From Microbacteriaceae bacterium PS02066 (GTDB lineage: Bacteria > Actinomycetota > Actinomycetes > Actinomycetales > Microbacteriaceae), in contig JASCPH010000002.1 in assembly GCA_029959545.1 (NCBI GenBank), positions 84,025 to 148,024 on the forward strand: a stretch of 64,000 bases of DNA, read 5' to 3'. The notes beneath the pieces were generated by a model, which was not told the DNA's origin, did not search any database, and saw nothing but the letters and a program-made list of their open reading frames with translations. The position numbers and the translations under genes are program-made. This document shows, piece after piece, positions 1 through 8,322 of the stretch (positions are counted from its first letter, which is position 1; every line of letters starts with the position of its first letter).

Positions 1-834
1 AGCGTCGCTGAAGCCGTCGCGCACTTGGAGGCGGACCCGTCGCGCAAGCTGCACGGCACCCGCGCGCTGCAGGAGTGGATGCAGGCGACGAGCGACCGTG
101 CGGTCGCCGAGCTCGGCCGCACCCACTTCGACATCGCGGAACCGATCCGCACGCTCGAGTGCATGATCGCGCCGACGCAGGAGGGCGGGATCTACTACAC
201 GGGCCCGACCGACGACTTCTCCCGGCCGGGCCGCATGTGGTGGTCGGTACCCGAGGGGGTCACCGAATTCGACACGTGGCGCGAACTGACCACCGTCTAT
301 CACGAGGGCGTCCCGGGGCACCATCTGCAGATCGCGCAGGCCGTCTACAACCGCGCGCAGCTCAACTCCTGGCGGCGTCTGCTTGCGGGAACCTCCGGAC
401 ACGCCGAGGGCTGGGCCCTGTACGCCGAGCGCCTCATGGAGCAGTTGGGGTACCTCGACGACCCCGCCGACCGCCTGGGCATGCTCGACGGACAGCGGAT
501 GCGGGCGGCCCGCGTCGTTCTGGACATCGGCGTGCACCTGGGCAAGCAGCGCCCGGACGGCGCCGGCGTCTGGGACCATGATTTCGCTCTCGCGTTCATG
601 CGGCAGAACGTCAACATGCCGGACGCGTTCATCCAGTTCGAGGTGAACCGCTACCTCGGGTGGCCGGGACAGGCGCCTTCCTACAAGGTCGGTCAGCGGA
701 TCTGGGAGCAGATCCGAGACGATGCGCGTCAGGCGCAGGGCGAAGCCTTCTCGATCAAGCAGTTCCACAAGCGGGCTCTCGACATCGGCGGTGTCGGTCT
801 CGACACGCTGCGCGACGCGCTGCGCGATCACTGA
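1..834 (+). CDS. DUF885 domain-containing protein, C-terminal part (cut by window edge)
   Basis: The reading frame is open from base 1, so the N-terminus lies outside the window; 277 codons are visible. The fragment carries HEGVPGHHLQ near bases 301-330, a metallopeptidase-like HE..GHH signature typical of DUF885 proteins, and a downstream HAEGWALYAERL block also typical of the family. DUF885 members are putative metal-dependent hydrolases or peptidases, and the substrate cannot be inferred here. It ends 55 bp before the flavin oxidoreductase on the same strand. Confidence 0.85.
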   Translation, partial: SVAEAVAHLEADPSRKLHGTRALQEWMQATSDRAVAELGRTHFDIAEPIRTLECMIAPTQEGGIYYTGPTDDFSRPGRMWWSVPEGVTEFDTWRELTTVYHEGVPGHHLQIAQAVYNRAQLNSWRRLLAGTSGHAEGWALYAERLMEQLGYLDDPADRLGMLDGQRMRAARVVLDIGVHLGKQRPDGAGVWDHDFALAFMRQNVNMPDAFIQFEVNRYLGWPGQAPSYKVGQRIWEQIRDDARQAQGEAFSIKQFHKRALDIGGVGLDTLRDALRDH

Positions 835-889
835 GGGAATGACGGCGCTCGCCCGCGAGTTGTATCCGTCTGAATGAAAGGTGGTCGCG

Positions 890-1927
890 ATGACCGTGGA
901 GTTCGGACTGGACACTTTCGGTGACGTCACCGTCGACGCGCAGGGCGTGCCGCTGACGGACGCGCAGACGATCCGCAACGTGGTCGAGCAGGCCGTGCGC
1001 GCCGACGAGGTCGGGCTGGCGTTCTTCGGCGTGGGGGAGCACCATCGCAAGGAGTTCGCGGTCTCCAGCCCTGAGATCGTGCTCGCCGCCGCTGCTGCAC
1101 GAACGCGCGACATCCACCTCGGCACCGCCGTGACGGTTCTCTCGTCCGATGACCCGGTGCGCGTGTACGAGCGCTTCGCGACGCTGGATGCGGTCTCGAA
1201 CGGGCGCGCGGAGGTCATCCTCGGGCGCGGATCATTCATCGAGTCGTTCCCGCTCTTCGGCTTCGACCTCGCCGACTACGAGGTGCTCTTCGACGAACGC
1301 CTCGATCTGTTCAGCAGGCTGCGCGACGAGAAGCCGGTCACGTGGCAGGGGAGCACCCGGGCCGCTTTGAACAACGCCGACGTGTTCCCCAAGACGGAGA
1401 ACGGCTTCCGCGCGTGGGTGGGCGTCGGTGGCTCGCCGGAGTCCGTCGTGCGCGCCGCACACCACGGGTACGCGCTGATGCTCGCGATCATCGGGGGAGC
1501 GGCGGCCCGATTCCGCCCGTACGTAGACCTCTTCCACCGCACACGTGACGCGATGGGTGCCCCGCGTCTTCCCGTCGGCGTGCACTCGCCGGGCCACATC
1601 GCCGACACGGACGAGCAGGCATGGGACGAGATGTATCCGGCGATGGAAGCCAATCGCAACGCGATCGGACGAGAGCGGGGCTGGCCGCCGTATAGCCGCG
1701 CGCAGTTCCAGAACGACGTCGGCCCCGACGGCGCCGTGTACGCCGGATCGCCGGAGACCGTGGCACGCAAGCTCGCGGCCACCGTGCGGACCCTCGCAAT
1801 CGACCGGTTCGACCTGAAGTTCTCGAACGGCACGCTCGCGCACGACAAGATGCTGCACTCGATCGAGCTCTACGGCACAGAGGTGGCCCCGCGGGTGCGG
1901 GAGTTGCTGGCCGAGGGCGGCGAGTAG
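890..1927 (+). CDS. LLM class flavin-dependent oxidoreductase
   Basis: 345-aa luciferase-like (TIM-barrel) flavin monooxygenase. Visible features are the N-terminal FGLDTFGD strand, FFGVGEHHRKEF (the GEHH block of this family), GTAVTVLSSDDPVRVYE and GRGSFIESFPLFGFD. Members use FMN or F420; the substrate is unknown. I chose the ATG at 890 because a GAAAGGTGG ribosome site lies just upstream; an in-frame GTG at 881 overlaps that site. It sits alone between the DUF885 gene and an SGNH hydrolase, all on the same strand. Confidence 0.9.
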   Translation: MTVEFGLDTFGDVTVDAQGVPLTDAQTIRNVVEQAVRADEVGLAFFGVGEHHRKEFAVSSPEIVLAAAAARTRDIHLGTAVTVLSSDDPVRVYERFATLDAVSNGRAEVILGRGSFIESFPLFGFDLADYEVLFDERLDLFSRLRDEKPVTWQGSTRAALNNADVFPKTENGFRAWVGVGGSPESVVRAAHHGYALMLAIIGGAAARFRPYVDLFHRTRDAMGAPRLPVGVHSPGHIADTDEQAWDEMYPAMEANRNAIGRERGWPPYSRAQFQNDVGPDGAVYAGSPETVARKLAATVRTLAIDRFDLKFSNGTLAHDKMLHSIELYGTEVAPRVRELLAEGGE

Positions 1928-1971
1928 GCTCGACAGGTCCGGCGCAGGGAGCCGGCGGAACAGGGGGACGC

Positions 1972-2733
1972 GTGCCCGAGATCCGGTACGTCGCGATCGG
2001 CGACTCGTTCACCGAGGGAGTCGGGGACGAACTTCCGGACGGCCGTGTGCGCGGTTGGGCGGACCTCACCGCGCAGGGCTGGGCGAACTCGCTCGGTCAC
2101 GAGATCTCCTATGCGAACCTCGCCATCCGCGGAAAGCTGATCTGGCCGATCGTTGCCGAGCAACTCGAGCCCGCGCTCGCGCTGAGGCCGACGCATCTCT
2201 CGTTCAATGGCGGCGGAAACGACATGCTGCGACCGCGGACCGCCATCTCGCACTTGGCGGATGCCTTCGACCAGGTGCTGCGCCGGTGCGACGAGGAGGG
2301 CGTGACCCTCATCGTACTCAGCGGCGCGAATCCCGCGCCGCACCTGCCGATGGGGCGCCTCATCCAGCGCCGCGGTGACGAGCTGTCGGCGGCGGTGGTG
2401 TCGCGCATCGAGCACCGTCCGGACGTCGTCCAGGCACTGAACTGGCCGGACACCGAGCTGTCGTCGCGGGGTTACTGGTCGGACGACCGCCTGCACATGA
2501 GCGCGCGAGGTCACCACCGCGTGGCAGCGCGCGTGCTCGAGTCCCTCGGCGAGACCCCGGATCCGTCGTGGTGGTCGCTTCCGACCGAGACCGACGGGCG
2601 CACGAGCTCTGGCCTCGCGTACTACCGCACGCACGTGGGTCCCTGGGTGCAGCGTCGCCTGACCGGCCGCTCGTCGGGCGACGACCGAGTACCGAAGTTC
2701 GGCGACTGGGTCACGGTGTCACCGACAGCGTGA
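1972..2733 (+). CDS. SGNH/GDSL-family hydrolase (paralogue of 23357..24208)
   Basis: 253-aa esterase/lipase-type hydrolase with no signal peptide, so probably cytosolic. Block I is GDSFTEG with catalytic Ser12, block III is GGGND (Asn83), and block V is DDRLH with Asp172 and His175. The GTG start follows AGGGGGA at the right distance; a TAGGCT hexamer at 1925-1930 could be the -10 box. The C-terminus has a basic RRLTGRSSGD stretch also seen in the paralogue at 23357. The substrate is unknown; roles in acyl-ester or cell-envelope deacylation are only possibilities. Confidence 0.88.
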   Translation: MPEIRYVAIGDSFTEGVGDELPDGRVRGWADLTAQGWANSLGHEISYANLAIRGKLIWPIVAEQLEPALALRPTHLSFNGGGNDMLRPRTAISHLADAFDQVLRRCDEEGVTLIVLSGANPAPHLPMGRLIQRRGDELSAAVVSRIEHRPDVVQALNWPDTELSSRGYWSDDRLHMSARGHHRVAARVLESLGETPDPSWWSLPTETDGRTSSGLAYYRTHVGPWVQRRLTGRSSGDDRVPKFGDWVTVSPTA

Positions 2734-2844
2734 CCTGCGCGAAGGGTCCGTTTCCCGGTTGGTCCGGAAACGTTGCGCACCACCCGGGATTCGCCGCTGC
2801 GGCGTCAGCGTGCCCGAGCAGAGGAGTGTCCACACGATCTTGGT

Positions 2845-2875
2845 TTGACATAATGTGCATTATCGGTAATCACGT
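2845..2875. promoter_or_regulatory. AT-rich palindromic operator-like region
   Basis: Within 212 bp of non-coding DNA there is an unusually AT-rich patch: TTGACA at 2845-2850, the inverted repeat ATAATG-TG-CATTAT at 2850-2863, then GGTAA-TCACG-TTACC at 2865-2879. Such palindromes stand out in this GC-rich DNA and resemble a repressor operator over a -35 box. It lies about 70-100 bp upstream of the AEC transporter start. No regulator gene is adjacent. Confidence 0.4.
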
Positions 2876-2933
2876 TACCCGCCCGCCGCGTCGTCGAAGC
2901 GCAGAGCAGAGGGCTTTGCGCACAGACCCCGCA

Positions 2934-2939
2934 TAGGCT
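2934..2939 (+). promoter_or_regulatory. -10 box of leaderless start at 2946
   Basis: TAGGCT, then six bases (GAAGAC), then the GTG start. There is no ribosome-binding site, so the transcript is expected to begin at or next to the start codon. Confidence 0.6.
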
Positions 2940-2945
2940 GAAGAC

Positions 2946-3860
2946 GTGCTGGAGACGCTGACCGGGTTCGCCGTTGTCGGTACCGCGATCAGCGTCGGCT
3001 ACATCATCGGACGTATCGACCTGCTCGGTCCGCACGCACGGCACGTGCTGAGCCGGCTCACGTTCTACGTTCTCTCGCCCTTCCTCCTCTTCGCGGTGCT
3101 CAGCCAGGCGGACATCACGACGCTGTTCTCCGCACTGCTTCCGGTGTCCACGATCGCCGCCGCCGTGATCATCGGGCTGCAATGGCTCCTGTCTCGCTTC
3201 GTATGGCGACGCAGCGTCGCGGATGCGACGATCTCCGCGCTGTCGGCGGGTCAGGTCAATTCCAACAACATCGGAATCCCTCTGTCGCTGTACCTGCTGG
3301 GCAGCGCCGCATACCCGGCGCCGGTCATCCTCATGCAGCTGTTGCTGCTGACTCCCGTCGCGCTCGCGATCCTGGATGCTGCCACCACCGGCACCAGATC
3401 CTTCTGGCGCGTACTGGGGCGAACCGCCCGCAATCCCATCGTGATCGGCTCGGCGCTCGGCACGCTCGTGTCACTGTCGAACATCGAGCTTCCGACGATC
3501 GTGCTGGAGCCCGCGTTGCTGATTGCGAACGCCTGCGTCCCCATCCTTCTGATCAGCTACGGCATCTCGCTCCACGGTCAGCGCGTCCTGGCGGATGCTC
3601 GCCGCCGCGGTGAGGTCCTGATCGCGAGCGCGCTCAAACTGTTCGCGATGCCCGCTGCCGCGTGGGCCCTGGCGGCACTCTTCGGGCTCTCAGCGCATGA
3701 GGTCCTCGTCGTCACTGTGCTCGCGGCTCTGCCAACCGCGCAGAACGTCTTCAACTACGCCCAGCGCTACGCCGTCGGCGAGGCTGGCGCACGCGACACG
3801 ATCTTCCTCACGACCCTCGGGAGTGTGCCCGTGCTGCTGGGGATCGTGCTCGTGCTGTGA
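2946..3860 (+). CDS. AEC family transporter (auxin efflux carrier-like permease)
   Basis: 304-aa integral membrane protein with about ten hydrophobic segments, starting TGFAVVGTAISVGYIIGR and containing the central NSNNIGIPLSLYLLG block and a C-terminal ALPTAQNVFNYAQRY block characteristic of AEC/malonate-type permeases (PF03547). It probably moves an organic anion across the plasma membrane; the substrate is not visible. The GTG start follows TAGGCT by six bases. The adjacent downstream HdeD-like gene has its own promoter-like sequence. Confidence 0.88.
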   Translation: MLETLTGFAVVGTAISVGYIIGRIDLLGPHARHVLSRLTFYVLSPFLLFAVLSQADITTLFSALLPVSTIAAAVIIGLQWLLSRFVWRRSVADATISALSAGQVNSNNIGIPLSLYLLGSAAYPAPVILMQLLLLTPVALAILDAATTGTRSFWRVLGRTARNPIVIGSALGTLVSLSNIELPTIVLEPALLIANACVPILLISYGISLHGQRVLADARRRGEVLIASALKLFAMPAAAWALAALFGLSAHEVLVVTVLAALPTAQNVFNYAQRYAVGEAGARDTIFLTTLGSVPVLLGIVLVL

Positions 3861-3949
3861 CGCGCTGCGTCGAGCACCACTCCCCTGCGACGCGTCCTCG
3901 CGCTACTGTGGAATCGTACACTCAGCTTCTTCTCAGAAAAGAGCACGAA

Positions 3950-4507
3950 ATGTCCGAGACTGTCATCCCCGGCGCCGACAAGACGTTCGTCAACGGCAGC
4001 CGCACCGCCTTCGGCATCGGTGGCGCCATCGCCCTCATCGTCGGCATTCTGATCCTCGTGTGGCCGCTGAAGACGGCCGCCGTAGGAACCGCGATCATCG
4101 CCGTCTACGCCATCGCATCGGGGCTCGTGTACGCGGGTCTCGGGATTTTCTCGAAGACCCTCGGCGGGTGGTCGCGCGTCGGTCATATCGCCCTCGGCGT
4201 GGTGTTCGTGGCCGCCGGAGTGGTCGCACTCGCGAACCTCGGCGACACCACGGTTTTCCTCGCCATCTTCGTGGGAGTGTTCATCGGCATCACCTGGATC
4301 GTCGAAGGTGTCGTCGCGCTCACAACCCTCGGCAACAGCGCCTCACGGGGTTGGACCATCTTCTTCGCGGTGATGAGCATCATCGCCGGCGTCATCCTGG
4401 TGTTCTCGCCGCTCTACGTGGCGCTGCTCTGGCTGTTCGTGGGCGCCTCGCTCGTCGTTCTGGGGATCATCCAGATCGTGCGCGCCTTTACCTTCGGCCG
4501 CGCCTGA
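3950..4507 (+). CDS. HdeD/DUF308-family membrane protein
   Basis: 185 aa, with six hydrophobic segments after a short polar N-terminus. It shows the repeated GI.ILVWPLKTA and VFSPLYVALLWL blocks of the DUF308/HdeD family, whose E. coli member is tied to acid resistance; here the role is unknown. The ATG at 3950 is preferred over the longer open frame from 3857 because it follows an AAAGAG ribosome site and a TACACT hexamer at 3919-3924, and because the upstream extension overlaps the AEC gene and is not family-like. A strong hairpin follows the stop. Confidence 0.82.
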   Translation: MSETVIPGADKTFVNGSRTAFGIGGAIALIVGILILVWPLKTAAVGTAIIAVYAIASGLVYAGLGIFSKTLGGWSRVGHIALGVVFVAAGVVALANLGDTTVFLAIFVGVFIGITWIVEGVVALTTLGNSASRGWTIFFAVMSIIAGVILVFSPLYVALLWLFVGASLVVLGIIQIVRAFTFGRA

Positions 4508-4514
4508 CAGCACG

Positions 4515-4550
4515 AGAACGGCCCCGGATCCGTGGATCCGGGGCCGTTCT
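4515..4550. terminator. Bidirectional hairpin terminator
   Basis: A perfect 17-bp inverted repeat with a 2-nt centre (GT): AGAACGGCCCCGGATCC and its complement. It ends in TTCT on each side and lies between convergent genes (HdeD-like and SDR), so it can serve both. Confidence 0.85.
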
Positions 4551-4556
4551 GCATTC

Positions 4557-5330
4557 TCACTCGGCGACGAAGGAGCTGGTCTCCCCCACGAGCCGCGTGT
4601 TGTCCGCGGGAACCGGTTCCACGGCGGCGAGGGCGACCTCGGCAGCGAACTCGGACACGTTGTAGAGCTTGCCGGCATCCTCACGGCGCAGCGCGATGGC
4701 TCCCGGATTGGCGCGCTCGAGCAGCGTGGCGGTGATGGTGCCCTCGATCATGTCGCCCGAGACGACGACGAACTCGACGCCGCGCTCGGTCAGAGCGGGA
4801 ATCCGCTCACGAAGCGCATCTTCACCGGCACGCTTCGAGAGCGCGACCGGCTCGTACTCCGGCATCGTGGGCGTGGTGTGGATGAAATGCGCCTGGTGGC
4901 TCGTCACGAACACGACGCGCGATCCCGAACCCAGCAGCGGCAGAGCCTTCTCGAGAACGCGCACCTGCGCGTCGCGATTCAGCTGCAGCGCATAGTCCGC
5001 GGCCATGCCGCCCTCCATGCCGCCGGAGGCGTTGAGCACCAAGATGTCGAGGGATCCGAACGTCTGCTCCACCTCCGAGAACATCGCCTCGACGGATGCC
5101 GCATCCGTCAGGTCCGCTCCGACCACGAGGACCTCCGCGCCGAGTTCGCGCAGCTGCGTGGCGAGCTTCTCGGCGCGCGGCGCCTTGTTGCGGAAGTTGA
5201 TGACGACATTCGCGCCTGCCTGCGCGAAGTAGCGCACGGTGTCGGCTCCGATGCCGCGCGACGAACCGGTCACGAGGGCGGTCTTGCCGGCGAGGGAACC
5301 GGCGGCGAGGGGGGTGAGCGAATCGGTCAC
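4557..5330 (-). CDS. SDR family oxidoreductase with non-canonical active site
   Basis: 257-aa Rossmann-fold short-chain dehydrogenase/reductase. The cofactor motif TGSSRGIG is at residues 21-28 and NASGG at 100-104, with a Ser in TSHQAHF at 144. The usual YxxxK is replaced: EYEPVALSKRAGE places Tyr159 seven residues before Lys166, and the residue four before the Lys is Val162. The GTG at 5330 was chosen because AGGAG stands six bases upstream; a much longer open frame extends past it but is not SDR-like. The substrate is unknown. Confidence 0.85.
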   Translation of the reverse strand: MTDSLTPLAAGSLAGKTALVTGSSRGIGADTVRYFAQAGANVVINFRNKAPRAEKLATQLRELGAEVLVVGADLTDAASVEAMFSEVEQTFGSLDILVLNASGGMEGGMAADYALQLNRDAQVRVLEKALPLLGSGSRVVFVTSHQAHFIHTTPTMPEYEPVALSKRAGEDALRERIPALTERGVEFVVVSGDMIEGTITATLLERANPGAIALRREDAGKLYNVSEFAAEVALAAVEPVPADNTRLVGETSSFVAE

Positions 5331-5431
5331 GGGCACTCCTGAATCTGGTGCGAAAGGACGTCGCCGGGCTCCGAAACGGCGCATCAGGGCGACACCCGAC
5401 CCTACCAATCCCCGCTCGGCGTCGCGCGCGA

Positions 5432-5437
5432 TAGCGT
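5432..5437 (+). promoter_or_regulatory. -10 box of leaderless start at 5445
   Basis: TAGCGT, seven bases, then GTG. No ribosome-binding site is visible. Confidence 0.55.
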
Positions 5438-5444
5438 GGGCGCC

Positions 5445-6224
5445 GTGACGCATCCGTACCTGGGCGGTACACCTCGCCCCCGGGTCCTCGCTCATCGAGG
5501 ACTCGTCCCCGCGAATAATCCCGAGGTGGTCGAGAACTCTTTCGCGGCGATCGCCGCCGCGCATGCCGCCGGCGCCGTCTACGTCGAGTCGGATTGCCAT
5601 CTCACACGTGACGGCGAGGTCGTGCTCTTCCACGACGACGACCTCTCGCGGGTGGCCGGGGATCCCCGCCTGGTTCGAGATGTGACGCTGCGCGAGCTCG
5701 AGGATCTCATGGCCGACCGCGGCGGGCTGGCGAACTTCGAACAGGCGCTGGAGAGCTTCCCCGACGTACGTTTCAACATCGACGTCAAGGCGGATGCGGC
5801 CGCCGAGCCCGCCGGGCGTCTTGCCTCGAGCGCGGCGGAGCGTGTTCTGCTCACGAGCTTCTCCGAGCGTCGGCGCCGAGCCGCCATCGCCGCAGCAGCG
5901 CGCGCCCGCTCATCGCTGCTGCCCGCCACATCCGCGGGGGCGACGCTGGTCGCGCGTGCGGCCGCTGCCGCCCTCAGCGGCTCGCGCCGGCTCATGCGCC
6001 GAACCCTGGCGGGCATCGACGCCCTCCAGGTGCCGGAGTATCAGAACCGCATCCGTCTCGTGACGCCCCGCTTCCTTGATGCAGTGCACGATGCGGGGGT
6101 CGAAATGCATGTCTGGACTGTCAACGACGAGGAGGACATGCGACGGCTGATCGAGATGGGAGTTGACGGCCTCGTGACCGACCATGCGGATCTCGCGCTG
6201 CGGATTCTCGGCTCTGGTCGCTGA
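5445..6224 (+). CDS. Glycerophosphodiester phosphodiesterase family protein
   Basis: About 259 aa. GDPD TIM-barrel enzyme hydrolysing glycerophosphodiesters to glycerol-3-phosphate and an alcohol. Motifs are LAHRG near the N-terminus (catalytic His), YVESDCHLTRDGEVVLFHDD (metal-binding Glu/Asp and second His), FNIDVK, and the C-terminal MHVWTVND..DM block. No signal peptide is seen, so it is probably cytosolic phospholipid-headgroup recycling. The start at 5445 fits a leaderless TAGCGT promoter; an in-frame GTG at 5436 overlaps that promoter and is less likely. It is divergent from the SDR. Confidence 0.9.
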   Translation: MTHPYLGGTPRPRVLAHRGLVPANNPEVVENSFAAIAAAHAAGAVYVESDCHLTRDGEVVLFHDDDLSRVAGDPRLVRDVTLRELEDLMADRGGLANFEQALESFPDVRFNIDVKADAAAEPAGRLASSAAERVLLTSFSERRRRAAIAAAARARSSLLPATSAGATLVARAAAAALSGSRRLMRRTLAGIDALQVPEYQNRIRLVTPRFLDAVHDAGVEMHVWTVNDEEDMRRLIEMGVDGLVTDHADLALRILGSGR

Positions 6225-6227
6225 AGA

Positions 6228-6317
6228 TAGACTGTGAGTTGTGCTCCGTCATAGCCGCCTCGGATGATCCTCCCACCTCGACGCGTTATACCGGGTAAGC
6301 ACCACGCGACGAGAGGA
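6228..6317 (+). promoter_or_regulatory. rbpA upstream region: two -10 boxes and a tiny ORF
   Basis: TAGACT (6228-6233) precedes a GTG at 6241 by seven bases; that GTG opens an eight-codon ORF ending at 6267. A second hexamer, TATACC (6287-6292), could drive a shorter leader ending in the rbpA ribosome site GAGAGGA (6311-6317). Whether the tiny ORF is translated is unknown. Confidence 0.35.
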
Positions 6318-6324
6318 CCACACA

Positions 6325-6702
6325 ATGGCAGACCGCAGTCTTCGCGGCATCCGACTCGGCGCCCAGAGCCTACAGAGCGAAGAGGGCGTCGTTTTTCATG
6401 AGCGCACGCAGCAGACCTACGTCTGCAGCGTGTGTTCGAAAGAGACCACACTGACTTTCGCGGCAGACGCTGAGCCGCCGCAGACCTGGGAATGCCGCGC
6501 CTGCGGCGGAGAGGCACTGCTGCGCGTGGGCGAGCAGACCGTCTCCGTCGACCACAGCGACGACAAGGCCGCGCGCACCCACTGGGACATGCTGCTCGAG
6601 CGCCGCACGATCCCGGAGCTCGAGGAGCTTCTCGAGGAGCGTCTCGCCTTCGTCCGCGCCCGTCGCGGCGCCGGTGACGACGTCACCAAGAAGACCGCCT
6701 GA
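6325..6702 (+). CDS. rbpA: RNA polymerase-binding protein RbpA
   Basis: 125 aa. Actinobacterial transcription factor that binds RNA polymerase and principal sigma factors and stabilises the open complex. The N-terminal tail ADRSLRGIRLGA is followed by a four-cysteine zinc-ribbon core (Cys34, Cys37, Cys57, Cys60), then the basic linker and sigma-interaction domain ARTHWDMLLERR..ELEELLEERL. The ATG has GAGAGGA eight bases upstream. The neighbour lnt matches the M. tuberculosis order rbpA-ppm1. A second, cysteine-free RbpA-like protein is at 63293. Confidence 0.97.
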   Translation: MADRSLRGIRLGAQSLQSEEGVVFHERTQQTYVCSVCSKETTLTFAADAEPPQTWECRACGGEALLRVGEQTVSVDHSDDKAARTHWDMLLERRTIPELEELLEERLAFVRARRGAGDDVTKKTA

Positions 6703-6716
6703 GCGCAGTCGTCCGA

Positions 6717-6746
6717 AACGGCGCCGCCCCTCGGGGTGGCGCCGTT
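6717..6746. terminator. Bidirectional hairpin terminator
   Basis: AACGGCGCC / GGCGCCGTT stem extended inward by GCCCC/GGGGT to about 14 bp around a TC centre, followed by TTC on the plus side. It lies between convergent rbpA and lnt. Confidence 0.8.
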
Positions 6747-6751
6747 CTTCG

Positions 6752-8284
6752 TCATCCGCGGTTCTCGCGCGCTCCGCGCACCTTCGCCCCGAGCCCCGCT
6801 GCCAGCAGCACGATCAGACTCCCCCAGGCGAACACGGCGTGCAGCGCCGGGCCCAGCACCATCGCAGCGGTCGTGCCGTTGCGCAGCGGCACCTCCGTCA
6901 GCATCGCCCCGGCGGTGTCGGCGGCGATGCCGTCGATGACCTCGCCCGTGGGCGCGATCACCTGACTGGTGCCGACGGTCGAGATGTTCACGACGGCGCG
7001 TCCCGTTTCGATCGCTCGTGCGCGCGCGAATGCCAGCTGCTGGAGATTCTCGTCGGTGCCCCGGAAGTCCGCGTTGTTCGTCTGATAGACGAACACCTGG
7101 GCGCCGCCGTCAGAGGCCGCCCACACCACGTCGTCGTAGATGACGTCGAAGCAGATGGCGAGGCCGATCGGGGTTTCGCCGAGCTCGACGACGGGTTCGG
7201 CCGTACCCGGCGTGTACTCCCGTTGGATGAGGTTGATGAGATCCGGCGCCAGTGCGGCGAAGAAGGGGCGATCCGGAACATATTCCCCGAACGGCACGGG
7301 GTGGATCTTGTCGTAGGAGGCGACGACGCCTTCGCCGGCGTTCCACAGCATCGAGGTGTTGAAGTAGCGGTCGCCGCGCGCGGTGGCGGCGTTCACGAGC
7401 AGGGGCGCACCGATACGGTTCGACAGTGTGTTCAGCGTGGCGGCCGTGGTCCGGTTGCTCGTGGGATCCGAATCGATGCCCCCCTCGGGCCACACGAGCA
7501 GATCCATACGATCATCGGCGATCGCCTCGGTGGCCTTCAGCTGTGCATCGAGCAGCGCACCCCGCGTGCGCTGGTCGAAGTACCCCGCCGGCCCGTTGCC
7601 CTGCACCGACCCGATGCGCAACGTGCCGGCGGCGGCCGTGGCGAACGCGGGCGTGACGACGGCGATCACGGCCACCAGGAGCGTGGGGACGATCGTGCGG
7701 ACATCGCGGAACCGCCGGACGCGCACATACTCGATCGCCGACGCGCACAGGAAGACGACCACGAAACCGACGCCCGACATCCCGACCCACGACAGGAGCG
7801 GGGCAAGCGGGCCGTTCACCTGCGTCACACCGACCCTCCCCCACGGAAAGCCGCCGTAGGGGAATGTCCCGACCCATTGTTCGCGCAGCACCCAGAGGCC
7901 CGCGACGAGCAAGGGAAGCACGATCAGGCGAGGCCACGTCCCGCGCAGCGCCCGGGGCACCCACCGATACGCCCAGGTGATGAGGATGGCCGCAGCACCG
8001 GTGAGGACGGCTTCCAGCACGGACAGGGCGAGCCAGGGCACGGGCCCCAGATAGCGCGCGGTGAAGGACACGTTCACCAGGAAGAACGCGGCGCCGTACG
8101 CCGTGCCGACGAGGAACGCACCGCCGACGCTGCGGCCGATGAGCGACACGAGCGCGAGCGGGATCGCGACGAAGACCATCGGCCACCAGCTCAGCGCCGG
8201 GAACGCCGTCGTCAGGGCGAGCCCACCGAGAACGGATGCCAGCACAGCAGCCCAGAGCGGAAGGAGGGCACGCGGTCTCGGCAC
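6752..8284 (-). CDS. lnt: Apolipoprotein N-acyltransferase
   Basis: 510 aa. Adds the third acyl chain to the N-terminal cysteine of lipoproteins at the membrane. The N-terminal ~220 residues hold about six to seven membrane segments; the rest is a nitrilase domain with the catalytic triad Glu267 (VWPEGG), Lys326 (YDKIHPVPFGEY) and Cys378 (ICFDVIY), then a final membrane segment. The GTG start has TAGGCT seven bases upstream (leaderless). Unlike mycobacterial Ppm1 there is no fused polyprenol-phosphate mannosyltransferase domain; the protein ends after the last membrane helix. Confidence 0.95.
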   Translation of the reverse strand: MPRPRALLPLWAAVLASVLGGLALTTAFPALSWWPMVFVAIPLALVSLIGRSVGGAFLVGTAYGAAFFLVNVSFTARYLGPVPWLALSVLEAVLTGAAAILITWAYRWVPRALRGTWPRLIVLPLLVAGLWVLREQWVGTFPYGGFPWGRVGVTQVNGPLAPLLSWVGMSGVGFVVVFLCASAIEYVRVRRFRDVRTIVPTLLVAVIAVVTPAFATAAAGTLRIGSVQGNGPAGYFDQRTRGALLDAQLKATEAIADDRMDLLVWPEGGIDSDPTSNRTTAATLNTLSNRIGAPLLVNAATARGDRYFNTSMLWNAGEGVVASYDKIHPVPFGEYVPDRPFFAALAPDLINLIQREYTPGTAEPVVELGETPIGLAICFDVIYDDVVWAASDGGAQVFVYQTNNADFRGTDENLQQLAFARARAIETGRAVVNISTVGTSQVIAPTGEVIDGIAADTAGAMLTEVPLRNGTTAAMVLGPALHAVFAWGSLIVLLAAGLGAKVRGARENRG

Positions 8285-8291
8285 GGTCTCC

Positions 8292-8297
8292 AGCCTA
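8292..8297 (-). promoter_or_regulatory. -10 box of leaderless start at 8284
   Basis: Minus strand: TAGGCT, seven bases (GGAGACC), then the GTG start of lnt. Confidence 0.55.
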
Positions 8298-8322
8298 GGC
8301 GGATCCTGCTATGGGCCCGCCG

